Source: an uncultured Lachnospiraceae bacterium (GTDB lineage Bacteria; Bacillota; Clostridia; Lachnospirales; Lachnospiraceae). From it: a DNA stretch of 49,090 nt. Numbering within the stretch: position 1 is the first letter of the stretch; every line of letters begins with the position of its first letter. The notes beneath the pieces were generated by a model. It searched no databases. It was not told the DNA's origin and was given only the letters and a program-made list of their open reading frames with translations. A program made the position numbers and the translations under genes. Location: contig CATKXR010000035.1 of NCBI GenBank assembly GCA_949840805.1, positions 1 through 49,090 on the forward strand, given 5' to 3'. Below are positions 24,858 through 31,889 of this stretch, in pieces.

Positions 24858-25634
24858 ATGAGTGTACAGTTGCTGGATAAGACTAGAAAAATAAACAAAT
24901 TGCTGCACAACAACAGTTCCCACAAGGTGGTGTTCAATGATATCTGCAAAGTGTTAAGCGATATTTTACTTTCCAATATTCTGGTCATCAGTAAAAAGGG
25001 GAAAGTGCTGGGGGTGGGCCTTTGCCCGGGGGTTGACGAGATTGAGGAACTCATTGAGGACCAGGTGGGAGGCTTTGTGGACCGGATGCTGAATGAACGT
25101 CTGCTCAGTATTCTATCCACCAAGGAGAATGTAAACCTGGCTACCCTTGGTTTTGCCGAGGAAAATGTCAAGAAGTATCAGGCTATCATCACCCCTATCG
25201 ACATTGCAGGGGAACGTCTGGGAACTCTTTTTATCTACAAGTGTAATGAACAGTACGACATTGATGATATTATTTTGAGCGAGTACGGGACCACGGTGGT
25301 GGGGCTGGAGATGATGCGCTCGGTCAATGAAGAGAATGCAGAAGAGACCCGCAAAGTGCAGATCGTCAAATCAGCCATCAGTACCTTGTCGTTTTCAGAG
25401 CTGGAGGCCATTACTCACATTTTTGAGGAATTAGACGGCAATGAGGGAATCCTGGTGGCGAGCAAGATCGCGGACCGCGTGGGCATTACCCGCTCCGTGA
25501 TCGTAAACGCCCTGCGTAAATTTGAGAGCGCGGGCGTCATCGAGTCCCGTTCTTCCGGCATGAAGGGAACGTATATTAAGGTTTTAAATGATGTGATTTT
25601 TGAAGAATTAAAGAATATTAAAATAGCCAAGTAG
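24858..25634 (+). CDS. codY: GTP-sensing transcriptional repressor CodY
   Basis: Global regulator responding to branched-chain amino acids and GTP, controlling nitrogen metabolism and stationary-phase genes. The 258 residues match the family. The N-terminal GAF domain (about 1-155) contains LLSNILVISKKGKVLG. The winged HTH is near residues 205-245, with ASKIADRVGITRSVIVNALR. ATG follows TGAGGAGGTTTTTCGAA. The methionine transporter downstream is a plausible target but has its own promoter and leader. Confidence 0.96.
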   Translation: MSVQLLDKTRKINKLLHNNSSHKVVFNDICKVLSDILLSNILVISKKGKVLGVGLCPGVDEIEELIEDQVGGFVDRMLNERLLSILSTKENVNLATLGFAEENVKKYQAIITPIDIAGERLGTLFIYKCNEQYDIDDIILSEYGTTVVGLEMMRSVNEENAEETRKVQIVKSAISTLSFSELEAITHIFEELDGNEGILVASKIADRVGITRSVIVNALRKFESAGVIESRSSGMKGTYIKVLNDVIFEELKNIKIAK

Positions 25635-25651
25635 AAATTTGGAATAAAAAC

Positions 25652-25680
25652 TTGACAAAAGTCTTTCATTGGCGTAAAAT
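25652..25680 (+). promoter_or_regulatory. promoter of the metNIQ leader
   Basis: TTGACA (25652-25657) and TAAAAT (25675-25680) with a 17-base spacer. Transcription would begin near 25687, about 500 bases before metN, leaving a long leader. Confidence 0.8.
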
Positions 25681-25682
25681 AC

Positions 25683-25802
25683 GCCCATAGACGTAAAGCG
25701 TCCGCAGGGTCGGCAGAATATGCGGCTTCACAGGGAGCGGGGTTCGGGACAGTTTCGTGTCCGGACAGGCCAGGGCTTGTTTCTTGGCTGCTCTCTATGG
25801 GC
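25683..25802 (+). promoter_or_regulatory. structured 5' part of the metN leader
   Basis: GCCCATAG (25683-25690) can pair with CTATGGGC (25795-25802), closing a 120-base domain that contains a further hairpin GGACA/TGTCC at about 25747-25762. I see no SAM-I core and no T-box sequence (the GGTGGAACCGCG type). It could be an unrecognised riboswitch or only the scaffold for the attenuator downstream. Confidence 0.4.
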
Positions 25803-25885
25803 AAGATCCTGCAGGACTGTTTCAATACCATATCTGGGACGGCTGCCGGAAGGCATCCGTACTATAGCGGAAGTGGAGAATGAAT

Positions 25886-25984
25886 ATGGATAACCGGGCA
25901 AACCAGCAGATGGATATGGCTAGAATGAGCGGCATGATGATGTGCATGTGCCGCATGTTCGTATGCTTAAAATACCTGAGATAG
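25886..25984 (+). CDS. Met/Cys-rich 32-residue leader peptide
   Basis: A short ORF with GGAG 7 bases before its ATG. Of 32 residues, 9 are Met (positions 1, 9, 11, 14, 17, 18, 19, 21, 24) and 3 are Cys; the core is MSGMMMCMCRMFVC. It lies between a strong promoter and an intrinsic terminator, in front of a methionine transporter operon, the layout of amino-acid attenuators such as trpL and hisL. GCAAACC (25898-25904) in its 5' part could pair with GGTTTGC in the terminator's second arm (26056-26062). Inference: ribosomes stalled on Met codons alter terminator folding. It is too short for similarity to help. Confidence 0.65.
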   Translation: MDNRANQQMDMARMSGMMMCMCRMFVCLKYLR

Positions 25985-26041
25985 CTGCATGGATTGTGAG
26001 AAGAACCAGAACATTCCGATATATTTTAACGGATATCAGAT

Positions 26042-26069
26042 CGCAAACCTGCTCAGGTTTGCGTTTTTT
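26042..26069 (+). terminator. intrinsic terminator in the metN leader
   Basis: CGCAAACCT (26042-26050), loop GCTC, AGGTTTGCG (26055-26063), then six Ts. It lies 58 bases after the Met-rich leader ORF and 115 bases before metN, so it can end transcription early and act as an attenuator. The remaining spacer has two AT-rich copies of an ATAGAA-N-ATTGCG-like sequence. Confidence 0.85.
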
Positions 26070-26184
26070 ACTTTATAGAAGATTGCGATTTTTCTATTCT
26101 GCTTGATAGAAAATTGCGGCTTTTGTGTTTTGGCATTTCATTTGGCCTGCGGGCAGAAGAACATAGAAGGAGAAAGGAGCGGTT

Positions 26185-27204
26185 ATGGCATTGGAAGAAC
26201 CCATTATCCGGCTGCGGAACGTAGGAAAAGAATACAGGACGGCCAACGGGCCGGTGGTAGCGTTAGACGATATTAACCTGGATATTGAACGGGGAGAGAT
26301 CTTCGGGATCATTGGCCTGTCCGGCGCGGGAAAGAGTACGTTGGTAAGGTGCATCAATATGCTGGAGACGCCTACTTCCGGACAGGTGATTTTTGAGGGG
26401 GAAAACTTAGCGGCCCAAAGTGATAAACAAAAAAGGATGGCAAGGCGGTCCATGGGGATGATTTTCCAGCAGTTTAATCTTCTCGCCCAGCGCAATATCC
26501 TGAAAAACGTATGTTTTCCCCTGGAGATAGCAGGCGTGTCCAGACAGGACGGCAAAAAGCGCGCTATGGAGCTTTTGGAGCTGGTGGGATTAGCCGACCG
26601 GGCGGGAGCATACCCGGCACAGCTTTCCGGCGGGCAGAAGCAGAGGGTGGCCATTGCCAGGGCGCTGGCCACCAACCCAAAGGTGATTTTGTGTGACGAG
26701 GCTACCAGCGCCCTTGACCCTAACACGACCAAGTCGATTCTGGCTCTTTTAAAGGAGATCAACCGGACCATGGGAGTGACCGTGATCGTCATCACCCATG
26801 AAATGGCGGTGATCGAGGCCATCTGCGACCGTGTGGCGATCATTGACCAGAGCCATATTGCAGAACTGGGTACGGTCTCGGAGATTTTCTCGGAGCCAAA
26901 GTCAAAGATCGGGCGGCAGCTTATTCTGGGGGACGCGGTAAACCAGGTAAGGTTCAGTGAATCCAGGCAGCTTCGGATCATTTTTGACGGGAGGGAGTCA
27001 ACGGAGCCGGTTATTTCCAACCTTGTCCTGGCATGCAAGGTTCCCGTCAATATCATGTACGCGGCGACCAAGGACATTAACGGGACTGCCATGGGGCAGA
27101 TGATCATCCAGCTTCCGGAGGAAGAGACGGACGCCAACCGGGTGATCAATTATCTAAAGACAATTCAGGTTCCATATGAGGAGGTGACAAAGAATGACGT
27201 TTGA
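26185..27204 (+). CDS. metN: methionine ABC transporter ATP-binding protein
   Basis: Energises import of methionine across the membrane with MetI and MetQ. The 339-residue protein has Walker A GLSGAGKSTLVRC, Q-loop MIFQQFNLL, signature LSGGQKQRVAIARAL, Walker B VILCDEATSALDP and the H-loop His in VIVITHEM. The C-terminal NIL domain (about 265-335) is the methionine-sensing regulatory domain typical of MetN. ATG follows AAAGGAGCGG. It overlaps metI by 11 bases. Expression is likely controlled by the Met-rich leader. Confidence 0.95.
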   Translation: MALEEPIIRLRNVGKEYRTANGPVVALDDINLDIERGEIFGIIGLSGAGKSTLVRCINMLETPTSGQVIFEGENLAAQSDKQKRMARRSMGMIFQQFNLLAQRNILKNVCFPLEIAGVSRQDGKKRAMELLELVGLADRAGAYPAQLSGGQKQRVAIARALATNPKVILCDEATSALDPNTTKSILALLKEINRTMGVTVIVITHEMAVIEAICDRVAIIDQSHIAELGTVSEIFSEPKSKIGRQLILGDAVNQVRFSESRQLRIIFDGRESTEPVISNLVLACKVPVNIMYAATKDINGTAMGQMIIQLPEEETDANRVINYLKTIQVPYEEVTKNDV

Positions 27205-27859
27205 CGCGGCGACAGTTTCCATGCTGAGGACAGCTATTTGGGAGACTTTTTATATGGTGGCCCTTTCCTCTCTCTTTGCCTATGTGATCGGGCTTCCTTT
27301 GGGGATTGTGCTGGTGGTGACGGATACGGACGGGATTTATCCCATTCCCTGGCTGCAGAAGATATTAGGGCTGGTGATCAATCTGCTGCGGTCGGTTCCC
27401 TTTTTGATTCTGCTGTTTATCGTGCTGCCCCTTTCCAAGATTGTCATCGGGACCAGGATCGGCTCTCCGGCTATCGTGATTCCGCTGACCATTGCGGCGG
27501 CGCCCTATATTGCCCGGGTGGTGGAGTCTTCCTTCCGGGAGATTGATGCAGGAGTGATCGAGGCGGCAAAGTCCATGGGGGCATCCACCTGGCAGATTAT
27601 CTGGAAAGTGCTGCTGCCGGAATCCAAGCCGTCTCTGCTTTTGGGGGCCGCTCTGGCAGTCACTACGATTTTAAGCTATTCCGCCATGGCAGGCTTTACC
27701 GGAGGAGGAGGCCTGGGGGCCGTGGCCATCAATTACGGCTATTACCGGTATGAGCCGGGGCTCATGTGGATTGCAGTGATTCTTCTGGTGGTAATGGTGC
27801 AGATCATCCAGGAGATCGGAACCCGGCTTTCCAAGCGGGGAGACAAGAGAATCCGGTGA
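27194..27859 (+). CDS. metI: methionine ABC transporter permease
   Basis: Inner-membrane channel of the MetNIQ importer. Its 221 residues contain about five hydrophobic segments, and the EAA loop that docks on MetN reads EAAKSMGASTWQIIWKVLLP (about residues 123-142). The sequence ends in a charged SKRGDKRIR tail. The start overlaps the end of metN, with GAGGTG upstream. Confidence 0.95.
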   Translation: MTFDAATVSMLRTAIWETFYMVALSSLFAYVIGLPLGIVLVVTDTDGIYPIPWLQKILGLVINLLRSVPFLILLFIVLPLSKIVIGTRIGSPAIVIPLTIAAAPYIARVVESSFREIDAGVIEAAKSMGASTWQIIWKVLLPESKPSLLLGAALAVTTILSYSAMAGFTGGGGLGAVAINYGYYRYEPGLMWIAVILLVVMVQIIQEIGTRLSKRGDKRIR

Positions 27860-27959
27860 GAAGAACTAGGAAACGGATTTAGCAGCCAGATGGCACTGGC
27901 CCGGATGGCTGTAGGCAGACGCCTTATAAATCAATCATAATTAAGAGGAGGAATGATTT

Positions 27960-28880
27960 ATGAAAAAATCAATCAGTGTTTTGGCATTGGCAGCGCTCTC
28001 GGCGTCCGTGCTGGCAGCATGTGGAGGGAATAAGGCAGAGACCGCGGCACAGACCACAGCCGCCGCCTCCACAGAAGCGGCAGAGAAAGCCTCTGAGGAA
28101 GGCACAAAGGCAGAGGAAGCGGCAGAGACGACCGCCGTTTCTTCAGGGGAGCTTAAAAAGATCGTGGTAGGGGCAAGCCCGGCGCCTCATGCAGAGATTC
28201 TGAAGGCCGCAAAAGATGTGCTGGCCCAGAAGGGATATGAGCTGGAGATTCTGGAATATGTGGATTATATCCAGCCTAACCTGGCATTGGAGTCAGGAGA
28301 TCTGGACGCCAACTATTTCCAGCATCTTCCGTATCTGGAGTCCTTTAACGAGGAGAACGGCACCAAGCTGGTTTCTGCGGCAGCACTCCATTATGAGCCT
28401 TTTGGAATCTATGCCGGCAAGGCTGCCTCTTTGGAAGATCTGGCAGACGGCGCCACCGTCGCGGTCCCCAATGATACCAGCAATGAAGCCAGGGCGCTTC
28501 TTCTTTTGGAAGCCCAGGGGTTAATCAAGCTGAAAGACGGGGCTGACCTGACCGTAACCAAGAATGATATTGTAGAGAATCCGAAGAATCTGAATCTGTA
28601 CGAGGTGGAGGCGGCACAGATCCCCCGTGTGGTGGAGGATGTGGATATTGCGGTTATCAACGGCAACTACGCCATTGAGGCGGGTTTTAAGGTGTCGGAA
28701 GCCCTGGCAGTCGAGGATTCCGAGTCTATCGCTGCCACTACCTACGGAAATGTAATCGCCGTGCAGGAAGGCCATGAAAAGGACGAGAATATCGTGGCTC
28801 TTGTGGAAGCCCTTACCAGTGACGAAGTGAAGGCTTTTATGGAAACCACTTATGAGGGCGCGGTAGTTCCGCTGTTCTAA
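27960..28880 (+). CDS. metQ: methionine-binding lipoprotein
   Basis: Substrate-binding component of the importer, anchored outside the membrane. The 306-residue protein has a signal peptide ending in the lipobox LAAC (Cys at about residue 21), then an Ala/Thr/Glu-rich linker of about 40 residues, then the NlpA-type domain from KIVVGASPAPHAEIL. Typical segments are YVDYIQPNLALESGDLDANY and FQHLPYLESFN. ATG follows AGAGGAGGAATG. A hairpin with a T-run follows. Confidence 0.95.
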   Translation: MKKSISVLALAALSASVLAACGGNKAETAAQTTAAASTEAAEKASEEGTKAEEAAETTAVSSGELKKIVVGASPAPHAEILKAAKDVLAQKGYELEILEYVDYIQPNLALESGDLDANYFQHLPYLESFNEENGTKLVSAAALHYEPFGIYAGKAASLEDLADGATVAVPNDTSNEARALLLLEAQGLIKLKDGADLTVTKNDIVENPKNLNLYEVEAAQIPRVVEDVDIAVINGNYAIEAGFKVSEALAVEDSESIAATTYGNVIAVQEGHEKDENIVALVEALTSDEVKAFMETTYEGAVVPLF

Positions 28881-28903
28881 AAGGAACCGATCAGGAAGAA
28901 TAT

Positions 28904-28949
28904 GCATAGGATACACCAAGGAGAGAGAGGGGTATCCTATGCGTATTTT
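28904..28949 (+). terminator. metQ terminator overlapping the next ribosome site and start
   Basis: GCATAGGATAC (28904-28914) pairs exactly with GTATCCTATGC (28932-28942), followed by GTATTTTT. The loop holds AAGGAGAGAGAGG, the ribosome site of the next gene, and that gene's ATG (28939-28941) is within the second arm. It could terminate metQ transcripts, hide the next start, or both. Confidence 0.7.
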
Positions 28950-29204
28950 TGATTTAAAAAAAAAGAAGTCATTAATATTTGCGACTGTAAGCGGTTAGGG
29001 TTTGTGGGGGACGTTGATTTTGACGAGAAGACAGGGTGTATTACCCATCTGATCGTGCCGGGGCCAGGGTGCCTTTGTGGGATATTTGGCCGGGAAAAAG
29101 AGTACGTGATCCCTTTTTGTGATGTGAAACAGATCGGGGATGATATTATCCTGGTAGAGATCAAAACCTTAAAGGACGCAGAAAAGGCATGCACATGCGG
29201 GTGA
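28939..29204 (+). pseudogene. YlmC/YmxH-family sporulation protein, frameshifted in an A9 run
   Basis: Family members are about 80-90 residues and start like MRIFDLKKKEVINICDCKRLG. That sequence is encoded here from the ATG at 28939, but the run at 28956-28964 has nine As where ten are needed. Translation from this ATG shifts frame and stops at about 28996. The rest of the protein is intact in the other frame to 29204, including GCITHLIVPGPGCLCGIFGR and IGDDIILVEIK. A GTG at 29004 would give a 66-residue fragment with no clear ribosome site. A true mutation, a sequencing error in the homopolymer or slippage on A9 are all possible. Confidence 0.75.
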
Positions 29205-29484
29205 GAAAACAGAAGGAAAACAGAGGAGAATATGCAAAATGCGTTATAAAAATGTAAGTTTTTTGTATATTTTTTGTAAAAAGGTTGCAAATTGTCAATG
29301 GATAAGGTAAAATAAAACAAAATCCATAAATTTTTAAAAAATTCGTGAGAGTGTTGGGCTGTTATAAAAAATTGCCGGCCAAAGGGCGGGCGGTAATGCA
29401 AGAATGTGGTTTACGTAAAGGAAAGAGCGGCGGCGGCACAGGTGTCCGGACTGCCGCAAGGTGCAAAGTCAGGAGGAAATGACA

Positions 29485-29940
29485 GTGAAGTGTCCGTATT
29501 GCAATGCGTCAGATACCAAGGTAATCGATTCTAGGCCGGCAGATGAGAACAGTTCCATAAGAAGGCGCCGCCAGTGTGAAAAGTGCAAGAAGCGTTTTAC
29601 CACTTATGAAAAGCTGGAGACCATGCCCCTTATGGTGATCAAGAAAGACCGCACCAGGGAAACTTATGACCGATCCAAGATTGAGGACGGGGTTATCCGT
29701 TCCTGCCATAAGCGCCCGGTGTCCACGGAACAGATCAACGCCATGATCGATGAGATTGAGAATTGTGTTTTTAACCTGGAAGAGAAGGAAGTGGAAACCT
29801 CGGTTATCGGAGAGCTGGTGATGGAGAAGCTGAAGAACTTAGACGAGGTGGCTTACGTCCGTTTTGCTTCGGTTTACCGGGAATTTAAAGATGTGAATAC
29901 TTTTATGGAGGAGCTGGGAAAGCTGTTGAAGAACAAATGA
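29485..29940 (+). CDS. nrdR: transcriptional repressor NrdR
   Basis: Represses ribonucleotide reductase genes in response to ATP/dATP. The 151-residue protein starts MKCPYCNASDTKVIDSRP with a zinc ribbon (CPYC and CEKCKKRF), the basic DNA-contact stretch SIRRRRQC, and an ATP-cone domain from about residue 45 (MVIKKDRTRETYDRSKI). A GTG start at 29485 is preferred: it lies 8 bases after AGGAGG and gives the family N-terminus, while the ATG at 29479 is only two bases away. The stop overlaps the yqeG start as ATGA. Confidence 0.94.
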   Translation: MKCPYCNASDTKVIDSRPADENSSIRRRRQCEKCKKRFTTYEKLETMPLMVIKKDRTRETYDRSKIEDGVIRSCHKRPVSTEQINAMIDEIENCVFNLEEKEVETSVIGELVMEKLKNLDEVAYVRFASVYREFKDVNTFMEELGKLLKNK

Positions 29941-30452
29941 TATTGGAGCGTTTTTATCCAAGGGAATGGGTGGACAGTACTTACGAGATTGATTTTGAGG
30001 GATGGAAGGAAAAAGGAATACGGGGCGTGATCTTTGATATTGACAACACGCTGACCTGCCATGACGCTCCCGACGACGGCCGCGCCAGGAAGCTGTTCGC
30101 GCGTCTTCACGCCATGGGCATGAAGACATGCCTTCTTTCCAACAATAAGGAGCCAAGGGTGTCCTCCTTTGCCGGGCAGGTGGATTCGCCTTATATTTTT
30201 AAGGCGGGAAAGCCGGGAGTAAAAAGTTATAACAAAGCCATGGAAATCATGGGGACCGGCAGGGACAACACGCTGTTTGTGGGGGACCAGCTTTTTACGG
30301 ATATATACGGGGCTAATCTGGCCGGCATTTACGGGATATTGGTGAAGCCGATGAATCCGAAAGAGGAGATCCAGATCGTGGTGAAACGGTATCTGGAGGC
30401 AGTGGTGCTCTATTTTTACAAGAGGAGAGACAGAATAGAAAAAAATGGTTGA
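29937..30452 (+). CDS. YqeG family HAD-IIIA phosphatase
   Basis: A 171-residue haloacid-dehalogenase-type phosphatase. Motif I is FDIDNTLT with both Asp residues, motif II is LLSNN, the Lys is in KPGVKSYNKAM and the acidic motif is FVGDQLFTDIYGAN. B. subtilis YqeG belongs to this family; the physiological substrate is not clear. The start overlaps the nrdR stop by four bases, implying coupling. Confidence 0.9.
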   Translation: MILERFYPREWVDSTYEIDFEGWKEKGIRGVIFDIDNTLTCHDAPDDGRARKLFARLHAMGMKTCLLSNNKEPRVSSFAGQVDSPYIFKAGKPGVKSYNKAMEIMGTGRDNTLFVGDQLFTDIYGANLAGIYGILVKPMNPKEEIQIVVKRYLEAVVLYFYKRRDRIEKNG

Positions 30453-30477
30453 AAAAACAGATGGTTTATTATAGAAT
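30449..30477 (+). promoter_or_regulatory. efp promoter
   Basis: TTGAAA (30449-30454) and TAGAAT (30472-30477) with a 17-base spacer; it starts inside the yqeG stop codon region and lies about 45 bases before efp. Confidence 0.65.
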
Positions 30478-30522
30478 ATAGGAGATTACGAGCGAGTATG
30501 CATAAGCAAGGAGGAATATTCC

Positions 30523-31080
30523 ATGATTTCAGCAGGTGATTTTAGAAATGGCATTACTCTGGAGATTGATGGTTCCGTATACCAGATTATTGAGTTTCAG
30601 CATGTAAAGCCAGGCAAGGGCGCGGCTTTTGTCAGAACAAAGATTAAGAACGTAATGAGCGGTTCTGTGGTAGAGCGGACTTTCCGCCCTACGGAGAAGT
30701 TCCCGGCGGCGAGGATTGACCGGGTGGACATGCAGTATCTGTATGCAGACGGTGATCTGTTTAATTTCATGAATATGGAGAATTATGAGCAGATGGCTTT
30801 AGCGCCGGACGTGATCGGCGATGCGCTGAAGTTTGTGAAGGAGAATGAGACGGTGAAGGTGTGTTCTTATAACGGCAAGGTATTTTCCGTTGAGCCGCCG
30901 CTGTTTGTGGAACTGGAGATCACCAATACGGAGCCGGGATTTAAGGGTGATACCGCCCAGGGAGCGACCAAGCCTGCTACGGTAGAGACCGGGGCTACCG
31001 TATATGTACCGCTGTTCGTGGACAATGGGGACAAGATCAAGATCGATACCCGTACCGGAGAATATTTGTCCAGAGCATAA
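30523..31080 (+). CDS. efp: elongation factor P
   Basis: Relieves ribosomes stalled at polyproline. The 185-residue protein has the three beta-barrel domains of EF-P. The tip loop VKPGKGAAF carries Lys32, the residue modified in other bacteria. No modification enzyme (EpmA/B, YmfI) is identified nearby. The C-terminus has the family segment [23 protein letters not shown] follows AAGGAGGAATATTCC. Confidence 0.97.
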   Translation: MISAGDFRNGITLEIDGSVYQIIEFQHVKPGKGAAFVRTKIKNVMSGSVVERTFRPTEKFPAARIDRVDMQYLYADGDLFNFMNMENYEQMALAPDVIGDALKFVKENETVKVCSYNGKVFSVEPPLFVELEITNTEPGFKGDTAQGATKPATVETGATVYVPLFVDNGDKIKIDTRTGEYLSRA

Positions 31081-31108
31081 AGGGAGGTTCCCTTGAAAGA
31101 GAAAGCGA

Positions 31109-31136
31109 AGCCAGGCCTTTAAAAAGTCTGGCTTTT
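31109..31136 (+). terminator. intrinsic terminator after efp
   Basis: AGCCAGGC (31109-31116) pairs with GTCTGGCT (31126-31133) with one G-U pair, followed by a short T-run. Confidence 0.75.
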
Positions 31137-31141
31137 ATCGT

Positions 31142-31157
31142 TATACCCGCGGGTATA
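31142..31157. repeat. perfect 16-bp palindrome TATACCCGCGGGTATA
   Basis: Exact palindrome lying two bases before copy A of the 48-bp repeat and about 130 bases before aroK. Related palindromes are at 31839-31854, 16916-16931, 44997-45012 and 41496-41511. Its symmetry suits a dimeric DNA-binding protein. Confidence 0.7.
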
Positions 31158-31159
31158 CT

Positions 31160-31207
31160 TATACTCAGGAGCATACTTATTTGCCAAATGATTCGGTGTA
31201 TTTAGGG
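31160..31207 (+). repeat. 48-bp dispersed repeat, copy A
   Basis: Begins TATACTCAGGAGCATACTTA, followed by TTTGCCAAATGATTCGGTG and a short tail. Its palindromic 5' part is more decayed than in copies B (44997) and C (16884), but the tail is well kept. It lies about 80 bases before aroK. Confidence 0.8.
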
Positions 31208-31288
31208 AAAGACGGGAACTGTGCCGGCAAATCTCAGGCGCCGCCTTAAGAAGAGAGACGAAACAGGATAAGGGAGATAAAACGGAAT

Positions 31289-31837
31289 ATGGAGACCAAA
31301 ATATTGTTTCAGGAGAACATTGCCCTGATCGGGTTTATGGGAGTCGGGAAAAGCACGGTGGCCCATTGCCTGCGGGACCGGTATGGAATGGAGGAGGCGG
31401 AGACAGACGCCATGATTGTAGAGGCGGAGGGGATGGCCATTACCGATATATTTGCCAGATATGGGGAACCCTATTTCCGAGACTGTGAGAGCAGGGCCGT
31501 CCTTAAGCTGCAGCAGTATCAGCGGACCGTGATTTCCTGCGGAGGCGGCGCGGTAATGCGGGAGGAGAATGTGGCAAACTTAAAAAAGAGCAGCCGGATC
31601 GTTCTGTTGACAGCCGCTCCGGAGACCATCCTGGAACGGGTGAAAAATTCGGATGCCCGTCCGATCCTCAACGGCCATATGAATGTGGAGTATATCGCGG
31701 AGCTGATGGAAAAAAGGCGTGAAAAGTATGAGGCAGCGGCTGATTTAAAGATTGCCACAGACGGGAAAAAGGTAGAAGATATCTGTCAGGAAATTGTGGA
31801 AGAACTGAATAAAAGCAGCCGGTCCGTGGACAGATAA
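31289..31837 (+). CDS. aroK: shikimate kinase
   Basis: Phosphorylates shikimate in aromatic amino-acid synthesis. The 182-residue P-loop kinase has Walker A GFMGVGKSTVAHCL, an Asp in ETDAMIVEAEGM, the substrate Arg in YFRDCESRAVLKL, and ISCGGGAVMREEN. The lid has RPILNGH. No other aro genes are in the window. ATG at 31289 is 10 bases after a GGGAG site. It is preceded by a palindromic repeat module. Confidence 0.9.
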   Translation: METKILFQENIALIGFMGVGKSTVAHCLRDRYGMEEAETDAMIVEAEGMAITDIFARYGEPYFRDCESRAVLKLQQYQRTVISCGGGAVMREENVANLKKSSRIVLLTAAPETILERVKNSDARPILNGHMNVEYIAELMEKRREKYEAAADLKIATDGKKVEDICQEIVEELNKSSRSVDR

Positions 31838-31838
31838 G

Positions 31839-31854
31839 GATGCCCGCGGGTATA
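31839..31854. repeat. palindrome GATGCCCGCGGGTATA before argS
   Basis: A near-palindrome matching the 16-bp motif at 31142. It lies two bases after the aroK stop and about 36 bases before argS, within the likely promoter or leader of argS. Confidence 0.55.
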
Positions 31855-31889
31855 AAAAGTAAAATATAAAGAAAAGGGAGAACAACAAC

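Noticed and set aside
25683..26069. SAM-I riboswitch or methionine T-box before metN
   Set aside because: Neither the conserved SAM-I core nor the T-box antiterminator sequence could be found; the Met-rich ORF explains the layout better.
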